Shown: positions 40,479-50,400 of the stretch, one piece after another
How the letters are laid out: each line of letters begins with the position of its first letter
Position numbering within the stretch: position 1 is the stretch's first letter
Assembly: GCA_015654595.1 (NCBI GenBank)
Contig: JAATGQ010000005.1
Span: 1 to 53,207, forward strand
Source of the DNA: Chitinophagales bacterium
GTDB lineage: Bacteria > Bacteroidota > Bacteroidia > Chitinophagales > Chitinophagaceae
Reading direction: 5' to 3'
DNA length: 53,207 nucleotides
Notes under the pieces: generated by a model
What the model saw: the letters and a program-made list of their open reading frames with translations, nothing else
Told to the model about the DNA's origin: nothing
The model's database searches: none
Program-made: the position numbers and the translations under genes

Positions 40479-40792
40479 TTATGCTGGTAAATGTATTTGT
40501 TTTAGATTTATTTGTATAAAAAGTGCTCGTTTTTAGAATAAAAACCTGCTTGGTTTTAATTTAATAGAAGCTTGTGCTTTTTGAGGGTATAAATAGCCCG
40601 GTATGCAGTGAATTGTTCTACCACCGATTTTATTCGTTCTCTCTCTCCAATCCTCTTTTTATTTTAAACGACGGGAAATATCTTGAATTCACCGATTAGT
40701 TATAGGCGTAGGGGTATTGTTTTTGGAAAGAAGTGGCGCGGGCATAACATTTGTAATTCAGCTTCTATTAGTAGTTGAATAAAAACTGGTAT

Positions 40793-41095
40793 ATGAAAAA
40801 GCATCTGTTTAGAATCTTAATTCTCGGCGGTCTTATGATCGCAGCGAATGCATATTCTGCATCCGCTCAAATTTTTGTAAAGGTAAGACCTCATGCTCCC
40901 GAAATGCACAAGACAAAGGCTCCTGGTCCAAAGTATGTATGGATCGGAGAAGATTGGACGGTTCGCGGCGGTAAGTATGTACATACCGGCGGACATTGGG
41001 CGCTGCCTCCTCGTCCCGGACAGCATTGGGTTGATGGCCATTGGAAACACGATGCTCATCGCGGCGAACAGTGGGTACCCGGACATTGGGGTTAG
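40793..41095 (+). CDS. Small secreted protein with GHW repeats (YXWGXW/WVPGHW-type)
   Basis: 100 residues from the ATG giving MKKHLFRIL, chosen because it starts a clear signal peptide (ILILGGLMIAANAYSASAQ). The mature 70 residues carry three spaced GHW motifs (GGHWALPP, DGHWKHDA, PGHWG) within a Gly/His/Trp-rich region, a pattern seen in small envelope proteins of unknown function. It is monocistronic and ends in an exceptionally strong terminator, so it may be highly expressed. The His/Trp content could suit metal or polymer binding, but that is conjecture. Confidence 0.82.
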   Translation: MKKHLFRILILGGLMIAANAYSASAQIFVKVRPHAPEMHKTKAPGPKYVWIGEDWTVRGGKYVHTGGHWALPPRPGQHWVDGHWKHDAHRGEQWVPGHWG

Positions 41096-41110
41096 TATAT
41101 TAACGCATAA

Positions 41111-41143
41111 AAAAAGTCCAGCGGTAACGCTGGACTTTTTTTA
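41111..41143 (+). terminator. Strong rho-independent terminator
   Basis: A perfect 13-bp stem pairs 41111-41123 with 41128-41140. The loop is GTAA (a GNRA tetraloop), and the T run continues to about 41142. It lies 15 bp after the stop of the GHW-repeat gene. The following ~150 bp to 41291 hold no ORF. Confidence 0.96.
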
Positions 41144-41291
41144 TTACAAAACCCACGCCGTTACGAGAAGAAAGAGCGGCAGGCGGGGCCGGATGATATC
41201 CGAAAAGATCTTCCAGGGCTATGAGGCTGTTGATATGGCAATAATTCGTTGTCTTTGACGTTCTTCCATCGTAACAAACCAACCAACCCCA

Positions 41292-42134
41292 ATGAAAACC
41301 TTCGTCATTGTACTTGCCCTGATCATAGCCGGTGGCCTCGGCTGGTATATTTATGATTTTTATCATTCCTCCGCTCCAAAGCCCGTAGCGGTCACTACTC
41401 TGAAGACGGACACCATGGTCATCGTTAAGGATTCCATCATCAATGCCGGCGCCTACGATTCGATCCCTTCCGGGTACTATCAGGGAATGCTTCCCTGTAA
41501 AAACTGTGAAGGTATTCAGCGCACGATCCTGTTTACGGACAAGGAACATTATAGAATGGAAGAGCTGGATTGGGGAAAGAGCACGCCTGCCAGGGCTTCC
41601 GAAGGGACCTGGGAAAAGGATAAGGGACATTTCAGGTTGTATCAGAACGATAAGCCGATTGCAGAATACAGGCTTTCGAAAGATAGTCTGATCAATACAG
41701 AAAGCAATGGCGTCAGGATCCCTGATTCATTGTCGCATCAATATGCGCTGTTCCGTAAGAACATCGGACCAGAGAACGCCTCCTGGAAGAAACGCAGGTC
41801 TGAAGGCGTCGAGATCCTTGGCAATGGCGGTGAACCCTATTGGAGCGTAGAGATCGACAAGGATAAATATATACTTTTTAAAGCGCCTGCTATAGCGCGT
41901 CCTGTTATCGTGCCGATAGAAAAAACCGTGCTGACAAAAGACAGCCTGGTCTATGCGATCAACACCGATGGCGGTAATTTGCTGAAGGTCTCGATAGCGC
42001 CCGGATTTTGTACCGATGGTCTTACCGATCATATTTACGAGTATCGGATGAATGTTGTCTATAAAGGCCAGACCTATAAAGGTTGCGCGGTATTGCTGGA
42101 TAATGAGGTGATTGGAGGGAGTAGTAAGAAATAA
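41292..42134 (+). CDS. NlpE-like envelope protein (NlpE N-terminal domain plus second beta domain)
   Basis: 280 residues with an N-terminal membrane anchor or uncleaved signal (VIVLALIIAGGLGWYIYDFY). Residues ~60-155 match the NlpE N-terminal beta-barrel: GYYQGMLPCKNCEGIQRTILF contains the CxxC motif typical of copper-linked NlpE domains, followed by the GTWEKDKGHFRLYQN strand pair. The second part (about 170-275; GNGGEPYWSVEIDKDKYILF, then GFCTDGLTDHIYEYRMNVVY) resembles the COG3650-type domain often fused to NlpE in Bacteroidota. No lipobox Cys is seen, so it is an anchored protein. It may sense or bind metal or envelope stress. Confidence 0.78.
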   Translation: MKTFVIVLALIIAGGLGWYIYDFYHSSAPKPVAVTTLKTDTMVIVKDSIINAGAYDSIPSGYYQGMLPCKNCEGIQRTILFTDKEHYRMEELDWGKSTPARASEGTWEKDKGHFRLYQNDKPIAEYRLSKDSLINTESNGVRIPDSLSHQYALFRKNIGPENASWKKRRSEGVEILGNGGEPYWSVEIDKDKYILFKAPAIARPVIVPIEKTVLTKDSLVYAINTDGGNLLKVSIAPGFCTDGLTDHIYEYRMNVVYKGQTYKGCAVLLDNEVIGGSSKK

Positions 42135-42153
42135 TAACAGCCTTTTCATAGTA

Positions 42154-42543
42154 TCAGCCCATAATCTTCATCTGTTTTGAATGAGGACATTGTTGCCGGC
42201 AACCCACTACGGCAGCATATTCTTCCCATAATTGTTGAACAACCGGATTCTGGTGCGTCGCTTGAATGGCTTCAGCAGAAATCCATTCGAATACTTCGAC
42301 AATAGTTCCGTCGGCGGCTTCACAAATTAGGGCAGGTCGTTCCGTTACCAGCCCTTCTGCCAATAGCCGGGGGACATGTGTTTTTGTGAGGGCCTTTAAT
42401 GCTTCTGCTTGCCCTTTTTGGGGTTTATAGGCGACGATTACAATCCTGCTCAGCTCCCGGTCTTTAGGGGCGGAGGAATACAGAGCGCTGATGTCTGCTG
42501 CGGGGTTGTTGATTGAGGAGGGGCTGAAGGATGAGGGCGGGAA
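42154..42543 (-). pseudogene. Dimeric alpha/beta-barrel (ABM-like) ORF without a normal start codon
   Basis: The open frame holds ~130 codons. From ELSRIVIVAYKPQKGQAEAL through ALICEAADGTIVEVFEWISA to VQQLWEEYAAV it looks like a ferredoxin-like antibiotic-biosynthesis-monooxygenase fold, complete in strand order. There is no ATG or GTG in frame before the fold begins; the only usual start is a TTG at 42363, inside the fold. Either translation begins at a rare codon or the start has been lost. It is convergent with the NlpE-like gene. Confidence 0.45.
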
Positions 42544-42589
42544 TTATTATTATAGCGGGAGAAGCGTGAGGGATAGATGTGCAATTTTT

Positions 42590-42623
42590 TTTGAATTTAT
42601 TTTTACAGATTTCACTAAATTTG
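42590..42623 (+). promoter_or_regulatory. Putative promoter of the small coiled-coil membrane protein
   Basis: TTTG at 42590-42593 and TAAATTTG at 42616-42623 (exact TAnnTTTG) are separated by 22 bp. This is the best-formed Bacteroidota-type promoter in the window. The start codon follows at 42674. Confidence 0.65.
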
Positions 42624-42673
42624 TCTTATTCCGATCTGTTCAAATTTTCGAATCAACGGGCAATTCAGAAAAA

Positions 42674-42931
42674 ATGAATATATCGGAAGTCAGCAGCAGC
42701 CTGGAAAATATTCCCCTGCCGCCAGATCAGAAGAAAGCGATTTTGCAGCTAATCGATGCGAAAATTAATAACGATATGAAAGAAGTAATTGCAAAGCTGA
42801 ACGAGATGGAAGGTAAGTTGGAAGTCAAAATGCAAGCGATTAATGACAGGCTGAGCAATGAGATCAAGATCGTTTATTGGGTGATCGGCATTGCTATGAC
42901 GGTCATCATGTTTGTCGTAGCCAGAAAATAG
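42674..42931 (+). CDS. Small coiled-coil, C-terminally anchored membrane protein
   Basis: 85 residues from the ATG giving MNISEVSSS. The longer frame would extend across the promoter and is rejected. Residues 20-62 form a coiled coil (IDAKINNDMKEVIAKLNEME, then VKMQAINDRL), and the last 20 residues are a membrane helix (IVYWVIGIAMTVIMFVVA) with the Arg-Lys end inside or outside the membrane. The layout resembles the XhlA/CCDC90-like small tail-anchored proteins and also that of the mobilization-module protein at 36113-36559. Function unknown. It is monocistronic, with its own promoter and terminator. Confidence 0.75.
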   Translation: MNISEVSSSLENIPLPPDQKKAILQLIDAKINNDMKEVIAKLNEMEGKLEVKMQAINDRLSNEIKIVYWVIGIAMTVIMFVVARK

Positions 42932-42957
42932 CCATTTGCTTTCCCTGAATAAAAGAG

Positions 42958-42986
42958 AAAAAACCACCGGATAAGGTGGTTTTTTT
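42958..42986 (+). terminator. Rho-independent terminator
   Basis: AAACCACC pairs with GGTGGTTT around the 6-nt loop GGATAA (42969-42974). A run of T follows to 42986. It is 27 bp past the stop of the coiled-coil protein gene. Confidence 0.93.
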
Positions 42987-43024
42987 AATGTGATGCCTGA
43001 CTTGCCGAAAGTTACAAATTAAAC

Positions 43025-43189
43025 TCATTCACTGCGCAGCGTCTTGATCGGATTAGCCAACGCGGCGCCCAACGCCCGAGAGCCAACGGTAGCAAGCGTA
43101 ATCAATGCCATCATGCCGCCGGCAAAGAAAAATATCCAAACCTGGACAGGCGCACGGTAAGCAAAATCCTGCAACCAAACATGCATTGT
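43025..43189 (-). pseudogene. C-terminal relic of an FtsX/MacB-type ABC permease
   Basis: On the minus strand 53 codons read MHVWLQDFAYRAPVQVW, then a membrane helix and ANPIKTLRSE with stop. This is nearly the same as the end of the intact permease at 19786-22155 (MRQWLQDFAYR, NPVKTLKSE). Upstream of about 43189 the similarity ends and frames are broken, so the rest of the gene has been lost. The remaining gap to 43331 shows only unassignable sequence. Confidence 0.78.
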
Positions 43190-43331
43190 CCGGCAGATGG
43201 CTGGGGTGGATATGATTCACGGCGGCGATCGCCCTGATGGCTTTCCCGATATCATTTTCGGAACATTCTTTCTTTTTCTTATCGTCGGACTTATTTATGC
43301 AACCCTGCATATATTAATGATAAGTTGTCCC

Positions 43332-46300
43332 TCACTTTGTCTTTAATTGGTGCATATAGTCCGAAGGGCTGACACCGAACTGTTTCATGAAATCCCTGCT
43401 AAAATTGGCGTGTATGCTGTAACCCGCCATTTCAGCGACCTCGTATATTTTGTATTGACCGGTGGCCAGCCATTGTGCAGCTTTCTTTAGCCGGGTAATA
43501 TTGATCAGCTCGTTAGGCGTAAGGTCTGAAAGCGCTTTTATTTTTCTGTATAGGGTAGGCTTGCTCATATTTAGCCTCTTTGCCATATGCTCTACGCTCA
43601 ATTCCCCGTTGGACATGTTCTGGTCGATATAGTCGGTAAGCTGTAGGAGAAACATCTCGTCCCATTTGGTATAGGCGATCGTCTTTATATGAACAAGGGG
43701 AGTGCTCGCAAAATATTGCTTGATTTTATTTCTGTTGGTCAGCAGGCTGCCTATCTGAGCCTGCAGATGGACCAGAGAAAAGGGCTTTTCAATATAGGCG
43801 TCCGCCCCTTTTTCCAGTCCCTCCACCTTTGCCTGCAGGGTGTTCTTTGCCGTAAGAAGAATAACAGGAATGTGGCTGTACTCGAAATTCGATTTGATCG
43901 CCTCGCATAATGCAAAACCATCCATTACAGGCATCATTACATCGCTGATCACCAGCTGTATGACTTCCTTCTTCAGCTTTTCCAGGGCCTCTGATCCATT
44001 GTACGCCCTTATCAGGTGATAGCTCCTGCCAAGCTCTCCTTCTATAAACTCCAGTATTTCAGGATTGTCTTCCACCAGCAGGATAGCAGACCCCGATTTT
44101 ACGCTGTCTTCCGGGGCATTGGAAATTTCGTCAGTTGATTCTTCAAGAGCATTTTCTGATTCCTGGAAAAGCTGAAATTCATTCTCCTGGTGAAAAGGCA
44201 GCGACAGATAAAAAGCATTCCGGCCCTCTTCAGCCGTGGCCGTCAGGGATCCTTTGTGCAACTCCGTCAGCGAACGGGCCAAAGCCAGACCAATGCCAGT
44301 GCCTTCCTGCTTTTCTGTTTCTTTTAACCGGAAAAAAGGTTCGAAGATCTTTTCTCTTTTTTCTTCCGGGATAAGAAAGCCATCGTTGACGACCTTGAGC
44401 GAAAAGCTTTCATCGACGCTGCTGAAAGGCGGAGTAGAAAGAGTAACGGTTGTTTCCGCATATTTTATAGCGTTGCTCAAAACATTGCTCAGGATCTTTT
44501 TGAAGGCCTCCACATCCACATACGCCTGGAAAGGCATCCTCGGCAGCTCGATATGATATTGCAGATTTTTTTGTTCGGCGAAAGGTTTGAAACCGGCACA
44601 GATCTCCTTTACCAGGTCGGGGATATCGGCCTTTACAAAAGTCAGGCTGAACCCGCTGTTTTCCGTCTTCCGGAAGTCAAGCAATTGATTGGTGAGAGCG
44701 ATCAGCCGATTCGTGTTTTTTTCCATAATTTGAAGATTATGCCTTATTTCGGGATCCAGCCGGGGACCGGCCAGTGATTTTTCCAACGGCAGTTTGATCA
44801 GGGTCAGAGGCGTTCTTATTTCATGGGCGATGCTGGTAAAGAATTCGATCTTGGCATGATAGATCTCTTTTTCTTTTTCATTTTCAAACTGGTCGAACCT
44901 TCTGCGGTTTTTCTCCTCGATACGCCGGTGATAAAAAAGGATCGCTCCAAAGATCATCAATGTCAATAGTATTCCATAGGCTATGTAAGCGTAGATCGTC
45001 CGCCAGAACGGAGGAGATATCTTTATGACGAGCGTAGCCGGTTTCCCATTCCACGCATCGCCGCCATTTGACGCCCGGACCTGGAAAGTATAGGTCCCTG
45101 GCGACAATTCGGTAAAATATACCTTCCGGTTACTCTTCAGGTAAGTCCAATCCTTACTTAGATTGTCCATTCGATAGCTGTATTCCGTCATTTCCGGGGC
45201 GGTAAAGCTAAGAGCGGCGAAATCGATGCTGAAAGTGGACTGATCATGCGGTAATACGATCTTATCGGTGAAGATCACCGATTGCTGAAGCAGCGCCCCC
45301 CTTTGGTGGACCGCAAGCTCCTTATCGTATACCTGGAACCCGGTAACATACACCTGGGGAACATAGGTATTCTTCCTGAATGTACCGGGGTCGAAGCTTA
45401 TCATGCCCTTTACGCTGCCGAAATACATTTTACTGCTTTCATCTTTGAAAGCGGAGTTGTAGTTGAACTGGTCGCTCAATAAGCCGTTGGCTTTTGTATA
45501 GGTCTGCATTTCGCCAGAATCTTCATTCAGGCATACGAGCCCGTTGGATGTGCTGATCCAGATGTTATGCCTGTCTTCAAGGATTCTGTAGGTTACATTG
45601 CTCGGTAAGCCCTTTTGAGTGTTGAAGGTGGTAAAGATCTTCCTATCCCGGTCAAGCCGGCTGACCCCGCCTTCGGTGGAAAACCACATCCTTTGACGAC
45701 TGTCTTCAAAGATGCCGTTTACCCTGTTGTTACAAAGGGTATTGTTACTTTGAGGATCGAACCGGAGGTTGGCCCTGGCGCCGGTTGCCGGATCATAATA
45801 ATAGACGCCATCCCGGAAAGTGCCCACCCAGATGATGTCCTTGTCGTCACAGTAGATGCACGTGACAAAGTCATAGCCCGGAACGTAGGACTCCACCGTA
45901 AATTCGTCTTTCTCTTTATTATATCGGTATAGTCCTGCCCCCGTTCCTACAAGTATATCATCCTGCCGCGTCCGCGCCAGCGAATAGATAAAATTATTTT
46001 TGAGTGCGTGAGGATGCGTGGTAGTGGAATAATGCCTTTGAACCTTGCCCGTCCGTATATCCAGCACATCCAGCCCGTGTTCGAAGGAACCTACCCACAG
46101 CTTATTTCCCACAGCAAGCAGACCGTGAATGTTGTTATAGGAAATATCCGTCTTGCGGCCCCCGGGCAGGTAATGTGTAAAGGTATCGGTGCCCGCCTTG
46201 ATCTCGTTGAGACCTGCATCTTCAGTCCCGATCCAGAGATTACCCAGCCGGTCCTTGCAGATCTCCCTGACCGCATTCCCGCTGATGGAGTTGGCCCCCG

Positions 46301-47321
46301 TCTTTGGAAAGTATTTTTCGAACGAGTTGTATTGCCGGGGAAAATAATTCACCCCCCCAAAATAGGTGCCCGCCCATATACCTCCTTCCCTGTCGCCGCA
46401 GAGCGTATACACGGCATTGTCCGTGATGGAATAAGGATCATTGTATTGCTTGCGGAGATGACTCACCTCCATTGTTTTTGCATTATAGATGAACAGACCG
46501 GATTCTGTTGCGATCCACCATTCGTCATTTGATTTGGGGAGTATATCCCTGACAAAAATTTCGGAATGGTCTTCATTGAAGATGGGGACATCTCTCGCAG
46601 CACAGGTACGGGTATCAAACATCTTTACCCCCCGGTTGGTCGTACCCACCAGTAACATATGATTGCCCGCATCACAGATCTTTTCGATGGATTCCCCATT
46701 GATAGGAGCGTCGGATGGCCTTTGATATACCGTGTAAGCTGTAAAACTATCGTGGACAGGATCATATCGCTCGAGATAGCCATAAAAGGAAGACACCCAA
46801 AGAGCGCCATCAGGACTTATACAAAGCGCCGTTGCCAGGAAGTACCTGTCCGGATCATAAGGATGAAGTCTCCCCGTACCCGGCGTATACCTGTACAGTG
46901 TAAGTCCTGCAAGAAACCACACATCGCCCTGTTTGTCCGTCCGGACATCCCTGATCTCCTGGGCTCCGGTATTTTTTACCAGGGTAAAGCTTTCCGTGAC
47001 AGGACTATATTCGAACAACCCTCGGTCGGTGCCGACCCATATGACGCCATCTCTCCCCTGGCTCAGGCTTTTTATAAAATTGCTGCCCAGGCTACCCGTA
47101 TCATTGTATTTAGCCCTGAATACCTTAAAAGCATAGCCGTCGAAGCGATTTAGGCCATCCTTGGTTCCGAACCAAAGGAAACCCTGCGTATCCTGCATGC
47201 TGCAGATCACTGCATTGTTGGATAGCCCGTTTTCCACCTGGTAGTGACGGAAATAATAGGACTGCCCCAGGCCAGCCGAAAGGGAAAATATACAGGCTAT
47301 GAATATGGCTACTTCTCGCAA
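43332..47321 (-). CDS. Hybrid two-component system sensor/regulator (HTCS) of a glycan locus
   Basis: 1329 residues combining sensor and regulator. A signal peptide (IFIACIFSLSAGLGQ) is followed by ~600 residues of reg_prop beta-propeller repeats (DTQGFLWFGTKDGLNRFDGY, RDGVIWVGTDRGLFEYS and many more), a Y_Y_Y domain (about 700-765) and a membrane helix (about 772-795). The histidine kinase has phospho-His833 in FFTSIAHEIRTPLTL and an HATPase with GTGIGLALARSL. The receiver has Asp1127 in VISDVMMPVMDG, and a C-terminal AraC helix-turn-helix completes the protein (LNMSKPTLYRKIKALSDLTP, then VAEMAGYSIHANFSRDF). The periplasmic propeller should bind a glycan breakdown product and the AraC part should activate the divergent SusC-SusD-sialidase genes. 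Confidence 0.97.
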   Translation of the reverse strand: MREVAIFIACIFSLSAGLGQSYYFRHYQVENGLSNNAVICSMQDTQGFLWFGTKDGLNRFDGYAFKVFRAKYNDTGSLGSNFIKSLSQGRDGVIWVGTDRGLFEYSPVTESFTLVKNTGAQEIRDVRTDKQGDVWFLAGLTLYRYTPGTGRLHPYDPDRYFLATALCISPDGALWVSSFYGYLERYDPVHDSFTAYTVYQRPSDAPINGESIEKICDAGNHMLLVGTTNRGVKMFDTRTCAARDVPIFNEDHSEIFVRDILPKSNDEWWIATESGLFIYNAKTMEVSHLRKQYNDPYSITDNAVYTLCGDREGGIWAGTYFGGVNYFPRQYNSFEKYFPKTGANSISGNAVREICKDRLGNLWIGTEDAGLNEIKAGTDTFTHYLPGGRKTDISYNNIHGLLAVGNKLWVGSFEHGLDVLDIRTGKVQRHYSTTTHPHALKNNFIYSLARTRQDDILVGTGAGLYRYNKEKDEFTVESYVPGYDFVTCIYCDDKDIIWVGTFRDGVYYYDPATGARANLRFDPQSNNTLCNNRVNGIFEDSRQRMWFSTEGGVSRLDRDRKIFTTFNTQKGLPSNVTYRILEDRHNIWISTSNGLVCLNEDSGEMQTYTKANGLLSDQFNYNSAFKDESSKMYFGSVKGMISFDPGTFRKNTYVPQVYVTGFQVYDKELAVHQRGALLQQSVIFTDKIVLPHDQSTFSIDFAALSFTAPEMTEYSYRMDNLSKDWTYLKSNRKVYFTELSPGTYTFQVRASNGGDAWNGKPATLVIKISPPFWRTIYAYIAYGILLTLMIFGAILFYHRRIEEKNRRRFDQFENEKEKEIYHAKIEFFTSIAHEIRTPLTLIKLPLEKSLAGPRLDPEIRHNLQIMEKNTNRLIALTNQLLDFRKTENSGFSLTFVKADIPDLVKEICAGFKPFAEQKNLQYHIELPRMPFQAYVDVEAFKKILSNVLSNAIKYAETTVTLSTPPFSSVDESFSLKVVNDGFLIPEEKREKIFEPFFRLKETEKQEGTGIGLALARSLTELHKGSLTATAEEGRNAFYLSLPFHQENEFQLFQESENALEESTDEISNAPEDSVKSGSAILLVEDNPEILEFIEGELGRSYHLIRAYNGSEALEKLKKEVIQLVISDVMMPVMDGFALCEAIKSNFEYSHIPVILLTAKNTLQAKVEGLEKGADAYIEKPFSLVHLQAQIGSLLTNRNKIKQYFASTPLVHIKTIAYTKWDEMFLLQLTDYIDQNMSNGELSVEHMAKRLNMSKPTLYRKIKALSDLTPNELINITRLKKAAQWLATGQYKIYEVAEMAGYSIHANFSRDFMKQFGVSPSDYMHQLKTK

Positions 47322-47494
47322 AACAATCGCATTGTTTACAGGGACATGCCCTGCCGGACAATATTACAAAATATATATAAGGAGAGGCTGCCGGTGAAAG
47401 GAAAATGAAACGTTTTGAGTTTTTATTGAAAGCCGTTGATAAGCCGTCTCTCAACAGGATGCATTTACTTTACCACGTTAAAAAAACTGCTATT

Positions 47495-50400
47495 ATGAAA
47501 TCGCGATTGCTTTATTCAGCCATTTTTTTGGCGGCTATATTCTTCTCTACAGCCGCTTTCGCCCAGGAATTGATCAGGGGCAGCGTCCACAGCCCTACGG
47601 GGGCCCCCCTTACCGGCATCACCATCAATATCAAGGGGACCAACCGGTCTGTTGTATCCGATACCTCGGGAAAGTTCAGCATCAGGGGAAAGGCCGGAGA
47701 TGTACTGCTATTCAGCTCTATTGGCTATGCAGACAAAGCTATGACCTATACCGGCAGCGATCCGGACGTCACGCTGACGCCCTCTGCCAGTAACCTCAAC
47801 GACGTGGTCGTCATCGGATACCAGGCCGTTAAGAGAAAAGACCTGACCGGAGCGGTATCCGTAGTGGATGCCAATGCCGCGAGCAAGATCACGGCAACCT
47901 CCGTAGGGGAGTCCTTACAGGGACTTGCCTCAGGCGTGAACGTTCGCAGTGGCGGACAGGCCGGATCGGAACCGATCGTCGAGATCCGGGGCAACGGAAG
48001 CCTCCTGAATAATTCCCCCATGTACGTGATCGATGGCCTGCCCATGACGACGGCCAACCGCGACCTGAATCCCGGTGACATAGAATCCATCCAGATCCTG
48101 AAAGACGCTTCTGCCGCCAGCATCTATGGATCCCGCGCCTCCAACGGCGTTGTTATCATTACGACAAAAAAAGGCAAAGACGGCCCCATGAGAGTAGATT
48201 TCTCCATGAAAATGGGTCAACAGGATATCCATAAAAGATGGCGCCTGGCAGGCGGACCCGAATGGGTTGCCTTGAATAAAGAAGCCTATGACAACTCCAA
48301 TACGCCCTATATGGAAGGCGTGGCAAACTACGGAACAGCCGGTGATAACGCCAATACGGACTGGCAGTCAGCCGTGATGAAGAAAGGAATGACCCAGGAT
48401 TATGATGCCAGCTTTTCCGGTGGAAACAAGAACAGCAGCTACTTCGTGTCCGCCGACTATTTCGGCAATAGCGGCACGATCATCGGTACCAGCTTTCACA
48501 GGACGACCTTTCGCGTGAACACCGAAGGAAAACGGGGAATCTTCAGGATCGGTGAAAATATGATCATCTCCAACAGCTACCAGGATTATATGACGGGCAA
48601 CCCCTTCGTGGACATGCTGGAAATGCTGCCCATCATGCCCGTACGGGACTCTACCCAGGTGGGCGGCTTTTCATCGGGTAACCAGAATTTCTTTACGACA
48701 GCAGAAAATCCCGTAGCCGTCAATACCTTTCTAAACGAAGGAAACAGCAATTTACGGATCAAGGGAAATGCCTTTGCCGAATTGAAATTCCTGCCCTGGC
48801 TGAGCTATAAGTTTAACCTCGGTCTCGAAACCAACTTTGATCATTATAAAGCATTCCGCCTTCCCGGCAGAATCTCTAAAGATGTGACCTGGCCCGACGC
48901 CATTTTATCCGAGAGCCGCGACCAGGCATTGGATATCATCACAGAACATACTGTAAACTTCAATACGACCTTCGGACGAAACACCATCGATGGGGTAGGG
49001 GGATTCAACTTCGAAACCGATAATTTCAACAACGTCTACACCAATGGTGTAGGCTTCAACCAGACCGCCAATGGAGGCTACCTCGAGGTCCTCGACCAGG
49101 CATCAACCATCACCAATTCATCCGGGAATATCCAAAAATGGGCCGCACAGTCCTTCTTTGGCCGGTTGAATTACAACTACGACAGCCGCTACCTGCTATC
49201 CGGCACCATCCGGCATGAAACGGATTCACGATTCGGGACCGGCTATAAGGACGCCACTTTCCCTTCTATTTCCGGTGCATGGCGTATTAATAATGAACGG
49301 TTCTTTCATTCCGATTTCATCAGCGACCTCAAGCTGAGAGCTTCTTATGGAAGCATGGGCAACGTAACCATCGGTCCATGGCAGTACCTGGGTACGGCAA
49401 CATCCACCATCCGCTACCAATTCGACGCCTCCACTCCGGTAGTAGGCGCTACTCAGACATCCGTAGTGAACCCTAACCTTCGCTGGGAAACCAATAAGAC
49501 AACAGATGTCGGTACCGATGTCTCCTTATTGCATAATGCCATACAGGTGACTGTAGATTATTATAACCGTCACAGCTACAATGTACTGACGACCAACAAC
49601 CCCATCCCTGCCTATATCAGCGGCAACAGCAACCCTCCCTATCCCGCCGTCAATGCCGCCAGCCTGAGTAACTATGGACTGGAAGCCAGCGTTACCTACA
49701 AGGATAATAACCATGCCTTCCGATATGACGTGACCGCCAACTTTACAGCCAACAGGAATAAGCTGCTAGCCCTTGGCGCCTCGAATACTAATTATGTACA
49801 GGATGTACAGACACGCTCGCAGATCGGCGGACCGCTGGGACAATTCTTTCTGTACAAATCGAAAGGTATTTTCCAGAACCAGGCTGAAGTCAACAGCTAT
49901 GTCGGTAAGAACGGCCATCCCATCCAGCCTACCGCCCAGCCTGGGGATGTAAAATACGCCGATATCGATGGAGACGGCCAGATCACGGCAGGAGACCTCA
50001 CGTTTGCCGGAAGCCCCTGGCCCACCTGGCAGACAGGGCTCGTCATCAACGCAGGGTACAAGAATTTCTCGTTTAACATGATCTGGTTCGCCTCTTTTGG
50101 CAATAAGCTTTTCAATGGCCCCAGATCCATCCTGGATAATTTTCTGGATAATTCGGGCTATCGCAGCGGGATCAAACCCTGGACCCCTGAAAATCACAGC
50201 ACCACAACTCCCCGTGCTTATTTTGGATCGGGCAGCCTGGATGCCGCGCTCGACGTAAGCGGCCTGAGCGACCGCTGGCTGGAAAATGGCTCTTATGCCC
50301 GTTGCCGGAATATTGAATTGGCATATGACCTTCCGGCAGCTTTGCTCAAAAGAGCAGGGCTTCTCAAACTGCGCTTTTATGTCAGCGGTCAGAACCTGTT

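Noticed and set aside
40479..40792. A+T-rich 314-bp gap as a possible small gene or RNA
   Set aside because: No ORF with a plausible start, no strong hairpin and no clear -33/-7 pair; probably promoter-bearing spacer only.
43053..43310. 85-codon minus-strand ORF
   Set aside because: It reads the FtsX permease relic in the wrong frame; the relic frame ending at 43025 carries the conserved sequence.
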